From Uropetala carovei (lineage: Eukaryota; Arthropoda; Insecta; Odonata; Petaluridae): a stretch of 64,000 nt of DNA. The position numbers were made by a program, and so were the translations under genes. The notes below the pieces were generated by a model. That model did no database searches, was not told the DNA's origin, and worked only from the letters and a program-made list of their open reading frames with translations. The stretch spans positions 6,923,501 to 6,987,500 of the forward strand of contig JAXCHB010000143.1 in NCBI GenBank assembly GCA_036926305.1, read 5' to 3'. Positions 58,565 through 64,000 of this stretch are shown one piece after another (position 1 is the first letter of the stretch; every line of letters starts with the position of its first letter).

Positions 58565-60022
58565 CTAGCTGAGCCCACGCAAAATTTGCGCATTTAATTT
58601 TAAATTGATTCATAAAAAAATAATAAGTTTGTAAAATAAGTTGATGTTAATAATTCATATTTTACTCTAGCAATGAATTTACAAAGTATAGGATACTTAG
58701 ATATTTGACTCCCAATGTAAGGTTTGCGTGTTAGAATCTCACTGAGGGAAAGGCAGTGTGTGCATATTAAAAAAAATGTTATCTGTAGGTAATCAGAAAT
58801 CTGTATTTTATAAGTTATGGTAGAGAGTAAATTGATGCGGCACAGTAATTAAATTGAAATGATTAGTGATCGGAAGATTCTTACGCGACAGGCATAAACT
58901 GTAGTGATGTGAAATGAGGAAACAGAAGAATAGAACTGCTAAGACCGGGAGTCAAACTGGGTCTTAACACCTCAAAGAAAGCAAGTATTGGGAAAAGAAA
59001 GATGTGAACTTTCTGTAATTTACAGGAAATGTCATCCACTTAATCAATCACAAAACATAACTCTTGTAAAAGCGACGCCACAAAAAATAATTATTTATCC
59101 ACTTAAGCCAGGCGAAAGTATTAAAAAAGTAAGCGCTGAAACAATTGATTGTAGAATAATGCGGAGTATAAACTTACCGGGGTTTAGGAAGATTCCTTCT
59201 CAAGAAAGCCTTCGTAATGAAATGGCAGAGTCTTACGCGTATTTCCACTGACAGGGTGATTCTCTGTCACTTCAGTCACGAAAACAAAAACATTTGGTAT
59301 TTCCAAAAGGTAGAATACTCAGATACAGTATTTTTAAAAATAAATATGCTTTTCTACCACATTCTACGATAAACGCATCCTAGTCCATCCTAGTCACAGA
59401 AAATAATCTTACTGAATGTTCTCGAGTTAAATCATTATCTTAATGAATTCATCCATTGTTATATTTATAACAATAAAACTTTAATTAAAGCAGAAATGTA
59501 GCGTATAATGATCTTACTAACTTAAGGATTCCATTTTTACGTCAATATGAACGTTTAATCGATGGTAATTGAATCAGAGGCAACAATTAAGGTCGACTTG
59601 GCAACGTCCCGAAGGAGAACAAAAAATCGGCAAAATTTCGAAAACAATTGTGTATTTCCGAAAATTTCAATGGCGTAGGGTATAAACATTGAAAGAATAA
59701 GATAATTTAGAGTTTTAGCCGTCGAATAAATCAAAAACGGAGAAAATCGGTCCATATTTACATATTTTAACGTATGAAGGAAAAAAACTTTGCACTCTGA
59801 AAACTTGAAAATCCCGTGTAAACTTATGGGAACATATAATTATCTCCTGGAATTGAACCCGGGACTTTAGGAAATTGAGAATAGTTTTCTAGGGACCTCC
59901 TGGCATGTAGAAAAAAAACGCAGTTTACTGCAAATCTCTACGGCAAACGGTTTACGAGATAGAGGGGGGGACGGACGGACGGACAGACGGACACTTCAGA
60001 AATTATATATAGGATATATATA
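58565..60022 (-). mobile_element. Non-autonomous Helitron, family A, second copy
   Basis: On the minus strand it ends CTAG at 58565-58568 before T, preceded by a hairpin cgcaaa-a-tttgcg (58578-58590). At the other side, 59565-59995 is the inverse of the first 440 bp of the Helitron at 2307, up to ggacacttcagaaattatat-ataggata. The exact 5' terminus is blurred by a (TA)n run at 60017-60041. Its 3' terminal 100 bp differ from the first copy, so the two are subfamilies. Confidence 0.7.
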
Positions 60023-60265
60023 TATATATATATATATATAATCTACGAAGAATAGGAGAGAAGCGAACGATTATACAGACTATCAGAAAGAGGAAGGCAA
60101 ACTGGATTGGGCATTACCTGAGGAGAGAGTGCATGTTTAAAGAATATGAAGACATGAAGAAAACTGCGGAAAATAGGAGTATATGGAGAACCAAGTTTAA
60201 CCATGAATAATCACGGACCTGTCAACGGACAGACTACCTATGATGATGATGATATATATATATAC

Positions 60266-61163
60266 ACAGGATGTCCCAAAATGACCGTATAAGAATGTAA
60301 TCACGGGAATCCTCGCGAAATTTTAAAACGAAAATGTTCTAAGACTCCTTGTTTCTTCAGAAAACGCGATTGAATTAAACACGATGTGGCAACGCTGAAC
60401 GTGGGACAACTCATAACAAGCGGTTGCTAACAACAGTCCACAAGAATACGAGGCACTAAATGCATGCATATCAGTATTTTTTATTTGCATAAAATTTTAC
60501 GAACAAACGCAATGCTACTTAAAATACGGAAATCATACAGCAATACTAAACAATCCAAAACAAATAAATTTTCTCTTTTGTTTTCCATTTAGTTTTTTAG
60601 TTTATTTCCTTTAAATTTTAAGTTGCTTCACTTAGTTTTCGTTTTTGTTGGTTTACTCTTTATTTATTCTCACGTTTCTAATGTATGGATTATGTATCTA
60701 ATTAACATGAAATTTTATTAACAACGTCATTCAGTGACAAGTACAAGAAATAATCACACAAAGAATGTAATTTAACGAAATTGACTTAGAGTAACTGCTC
60801 AAAGTTAGCACCGTTGGCAGCAAAACAAGCTTGTGCACGTCAGTAATATTCATCAGGTTACCTTCCTGAAAACTGCGACGAAAAGTGGACCGACAAAAAG
60901 CGGGGACTGCCTGTAATACTAATTAATACTCGGTCGTTTATCTACAACAGGTCGTGCTAACACTTATTTTAGAACAATATGCTTTTATTCGTATGAAACC
61001 CACAATTTCCCATGCGCAGTGTTGCCACATTGCGTTCAATTAAATCGCATTTTCTCAGGAAACAAGGAGTCTGCCGACAGTTGGACAAAGAACATTTTCG
61101 TTTTAAAATTTTGCGAGGATTCCCGTGATTACGTTCTTATACGGTCCTTTTGGGACACCCTGT
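60266..61163. mobile_element. MITE with long inverted repeats (about 170 bp arms)
   Basis: Left acaggatgtcccaaaatgac-cgtataagaa and right inverse cagggtgtcccaaaaggacc-gtataagaac, matching on through aatcacgggaatcctcgc, aaaacgaaaatgttct and caatgtggcaac. TATA-rich flanks fit TA target duplication. No transposase. It interrupts or borders the Helitron region. Confidence 0.7.
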
Positions 61164-61166
61164 ATA

Positions 61167-61243
61167 TCTATAATTTATAGACGCTTCTTACACATGATAT
61201 AGTGTGTGTGTGTGTGTGCGTATATATATGTATATATATCATA
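61167..61243 (+). mobile_element. Truncated Helitron B 5' end
   Basis: tctataatttatagacgctt followed by cttacacatgatat is the family B 5' terminus, here followed by a (GT)n/(TA)n run and then by a second, complete family B element starting at 61244. Confidence 0.6.
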
Positions 61244-62283
61244 TCTATAATATAAAGACGCTTCTTACACATGATATATATATATATATAGGAGGATACA
61301 AAATTATGAGGCACTTCTAGATGTGCTAGAAAGTTGAAATTTGGTAGGATTATAGGTTTTTAGTCACAACCAGAGGAAAAAATCCGAAACAGGCGAAATT
61401 CCTATTTTGAGGGACTTTTTTGGCCCTTTTTTGGCCCCTTTTTGCCCCATTTTTCTCCCATAAGAAAACGTAAATTGGTGTAGAGGTTTTTATATTTGCA
61501 TTTTAAAATTACATCCCGTAAAGATACGAACTCAAGACTTAAACTATCGGATAGGAAATAAACTGTAGTTTCTTATTTTTGAAGACAGAATTCAAATCCG
61601 AGTAGAATTAGCATAAATTTATAGTTTTTATCACAAAAAAGTTGTAATTTTTCTGGGTCTAACAATAGGCTTCCTAGGCAACAGCCTTACTGCTTTCATA
61701 TGGGTAAGCTTTTAATGGGAATCAGAGGCATATGTTTTAATGCCTTTAATGTTAAACTATGCCTAATGAAGGAATTCCGATATTGTAATAATCCCTATTT
61801 TTGGGGCTTTTTTGCCCAGTATTGCTCCATACGAGAACAAAAATTATGAGGCAGCTCCATATGACGTAGAGACTTGAAATTTGGCCTGGTTATAAAAATT
61901 TTATTGCAGCCGATGGCAAAATAAAACACTGCGAAAAATCCGAATTTTAAGTGCGGTTTTGCCCTATATATGACCCATACCGGTGTGAAAATGATACAGC
62001 AATTCCTATTGAGATACAAACATGAAATTTGGCAGAATTATGGGTTTTTAGTTACAACAGAAAGACGAAATCCAATATCGTTAAAATTCGAAGTCTTAGC
62101 TACTGTTTTGCCAAATAATTGTCCTATGCGACAAATAAAATTATAATGCACTTCTAAATGAGCTACAAAGTTGAAATTTGATACAGTTATATAATTTCGT
62201 ACAAAATTGATTGGGAATAATTTGAAATTGTAAAAATGCTAAACCTTAAAAATTCTTGCAGAATGCAAGCACACATTAACTAG
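61244..62283 (+). mobile_element. Non-autonomous Helitron, family B, complete (1040 bp)
   Basis: Starts TCTATAATATAAAGACGCTT and ends CTAG at 62280-62283 before T62284. The 3' hairpin is cttgca-gaa-tgcaag (62255-62269), ten bases before CTAG. Tandem modules: the phrase a(c/g)(a/t)tgaaatttgg recurs at about 61872, 62020 and 62169. Same order, inverted, as 27037-28223. No coding capacity. Confidence 0.8.
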
Positions 62284-62312
62284 TATATATATATATAATG
62301 TGAAATATATAT

Positions 62313-62395
62313 ATATCATGTGTAAGAAGCATCTATATATTATAGATATATATATATATCATGTGTAAGAAGCATCTATATATTATAGATATAAA
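62313..62395 (-). mobile_element. Two tandem Helitron B 5' ends, truncated
   Basis: The phrase catgtgtaagaagcatctat-atattatag occurs twice (62316 and 62361 region), 45 bp apart, both in minus orientation. Only the terminal 45 bp of each copy is present. Confidence 0.6.
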
Positions 62396-62729
62396 GGTAA
62401 TTCACACAAGGTAACTTTTAGTAACTGCTTCAATGTAAGGATTATCTGTGCCCTACCGGACGACACCCTCTTCCCCTTACTTCAACAGTGGGAGTTAGCC
62501 CACATCTTTCTCCTTGACTCTTCCTCCCCCCCCCCCCACCAATATACTCTCCAGAGTGTCACTTCAAACAGTAATGTCTCTCCGTCGCTGAAGAAGGGCA
62601 TCAGCCCAAAAGCTCCATATTTGTGTTGTATTTTGTGTTTTTGTTTTATTCATGTGTCCTCAGCACCCCCAGCGGCTCTCCAATATAGGTAAGTCCAACA
62701 CCATGTTGCCACCTTTATTATTACCTTTC

Positions 62730-62765
<36 letters not shown>

Positions 62766-62854
62766 AATGAATGTATGTATTACCCTTATAATTTCTGTCT
62801 TGATCCACTTGCTTTGGCTAATATCAACATCCACTTTCAGTATTTAGTTGTAAC
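62396..62854. other. Unclassified, (TA)n at 62736-62760
   Basis: C-run at 62527-62538. A gaagaagggcatcagcccaa hairpin near 62593 resembles a motif common in 3' parts of retroelements. No gene. Confidence 0.35.
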
Positions 62855-63620
62855 CAGGGCCGGCTCAAGGTGTATTGGTGCCCCGAGCACCAAATTTGTC
62901 CGAGTGCCCCTCACCACCACATTTTTCATTGCTAAACAGAAAACTTTCACTAAATTCATTATATCTAATATAATTGTTATTAATTTTTAAATTTTTTTAG
63001 AATAACTAAACCATATTAATTATTTTATTAATAATTGTATTATTGTGTTGTCTATACTAATATAATTACTAATAATACCATACGTTCACAAGAAATCACT
63101 TTTTTTTTCTCAGGCACAAGCTCCATTGTGTTGTGTTAGGTTTGGCATTTTGGATTTATCATTGAATAATTAGTTCTAAATAAATGCGTATAAAGTATTC
63201 AGAACAATTCTAGTTTAAAATCGGTATTAACATATTGATGAAATGATAAGAAATCAAATATTTCACCTGAAAATAAAAAAGTAAATTTCTTGTAGAAAAA
63301 ATTTACATACAATGTTTTATTCAAAATTCATTTTCCTAGCCTTTATTGAAGCAAATCATTTAATCAGATCCTCCATCTCCAACTCTTCAGTAATATTTTT
63401 TTCAATTGATATAGTTGCCAGCCCATCTAATCTCTCTTGGGACATTGACAATCTGAGATACATATGTCTTGATTAGGTTTAATTTTGAAAAACTCCTTTC
63501 TGCTGTAGAAATGCTTATTGGCAATGTCAGGAATATTTTAATGCTATAAATACATTTGAGCATGATTCCGTAAAACATTTACCCACTCTATCACTGCACA
63601 CATGGTAAGGAATACTCTAT
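62855..63620 (-). pseudogene. hAT transposase C-terminus (ZMYM1-like) with element end
   Basis: The element end cagggccggctcaaggtgta lies at 62856. On the minus strand about 63590-63480 reads ESCSNVFIALKIFLTLPISI, STAERSFSKLNLIKTYVS; after a frameshift come MSQERLDGLATISIEKNITE and ELEMEDLIK (to about 63370). The LPis.staERSFSkLkliKty.rs.MsqeRL..LaiisIe pattern is the hAT C-terminal dimerisation domain. The frameshift and a stop after DLIK show decay. The N-terminal part would lie to the right. Confidence 0.8.
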
Positions 63621-64000
63621 CTTGAGGATTGCAAAGGGTGCGTGAGCTGCCAGAGTGGTATACACCTTACATAGCTAGCACTAGAAACTGAAATTACAGC
63701 AAGCTGAAGACTTGCCAATTATTGTCTCAAAATTTGAATTTTTAATAATCTTTATTTAAACTTTTGCACATTGTTATATTGAAATTATTATAAGCAGATT
63801 ATTATTGCCACTTCAGAAGAAATTGCTTAACTTTCATACAAAGGTGGCTCCAGGGGGGGCTATCGCCCTCTCCCCCACCCCCTTGGATAATCCCATTGCA
63901 CACTACTGGGTACTTTCTTAAATTCATTCCGTGCAGAATTTGATAGGTGGAGGGCCGATCGCGCCCCCCTCCTCCCCCCTCCCTTCCCTCTTGAGAAGTT
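63621..64000. other. Right edge, C-rich patches, no gene
   Basis: Two blocks with gccccctcctccccc-type runs (63841-63895, 63955-63990) around AT-rich sequence; possibly the ends of another repeat that leaves the window. Confidence 0.35.

Noticed and set aside
58988..59251. 87-codon plus-strand frame
   Set aside because: Lies inside the family A Helitron; no recognisable domain and no Rep/helicase motif.
62585..62625. Hammerhead-ribozyme-like ctgaaga with hairpin
   Set aside because: The conserved GAAA after stem II is missing and no stem I or III can be drawn.

Overview
This window is animal DNA, most likely from an insect or other arthropod with a large, repeat-rich genome. It is AT-rich, has long introns and has no bacterial-type gene packing. 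The one host gene I can support is a fibrillar-type collagen on the + strand. I assembled nine 5' exons from splice sites, matching reading phases and domain content, spanning about 22546 to 58393. They encode a signal peptide, a Tyr/Asp/Glu-rich stretch, an acidic exon, a Thr/Pro-rich exon, a von Willebrand factor C (VWC) domain split over two exons, a Lys/Pro linker, a short Gly-X-Y helix, a Gly-rich linker and the first triplets of what should be the main triple helix. The rest of the gene lies beyond the right edge or in an unread gap. The species call is inference; the exon chain is read directly.

Layout: 1-315 is the N-terminal end of a hAT-type transposase on the - strand. 316-22000 is intergenic and repeat-rich: Helitrons, a foldback-like repeat family with about 145-bp internal modules, a Merlin-like MITE, a mariner fragment and hAT-type ends. 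21860-22545 is the GC- and pyrimidine-rich 5' flank of the collagen gene. 22769-43845 is intron 1 (21 kb), holding a palindromic MITE, a full-length non-autonomous Helitron, piggyBac and Tigger fragments, a second Merlin-like MITE, a motif array around a 22-bp palindrome, and a dead LINE enclosed by long inverted repeats. 43846-48487 holds exons 2-6. Intron 6 (48488-54445) contains a pogo-like MITE, a PIF/Harbinger element whose transposase start is split by a piggyBac insertion, and an almost full-length mariner. Exons 7-9 follow at 54446-58393 with Tigger remnants between them. From 58565 on come Helitrons in both orientations, a long-TIR MITE and a hAT transposase C-terminus near the right edge.

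All transposase and reverse transcriptase genes seen here are broken by stops, frameshifts, deletions or loss of catalytic residues. The most interesting structure is in the repeats: two 8-bp-TSD MITEs with different termini share one internal core carrying paired inverted CCAAT motifs; Helitrons contain about 150-bp tandem modules; and insertions can be ordered in time from nesting.
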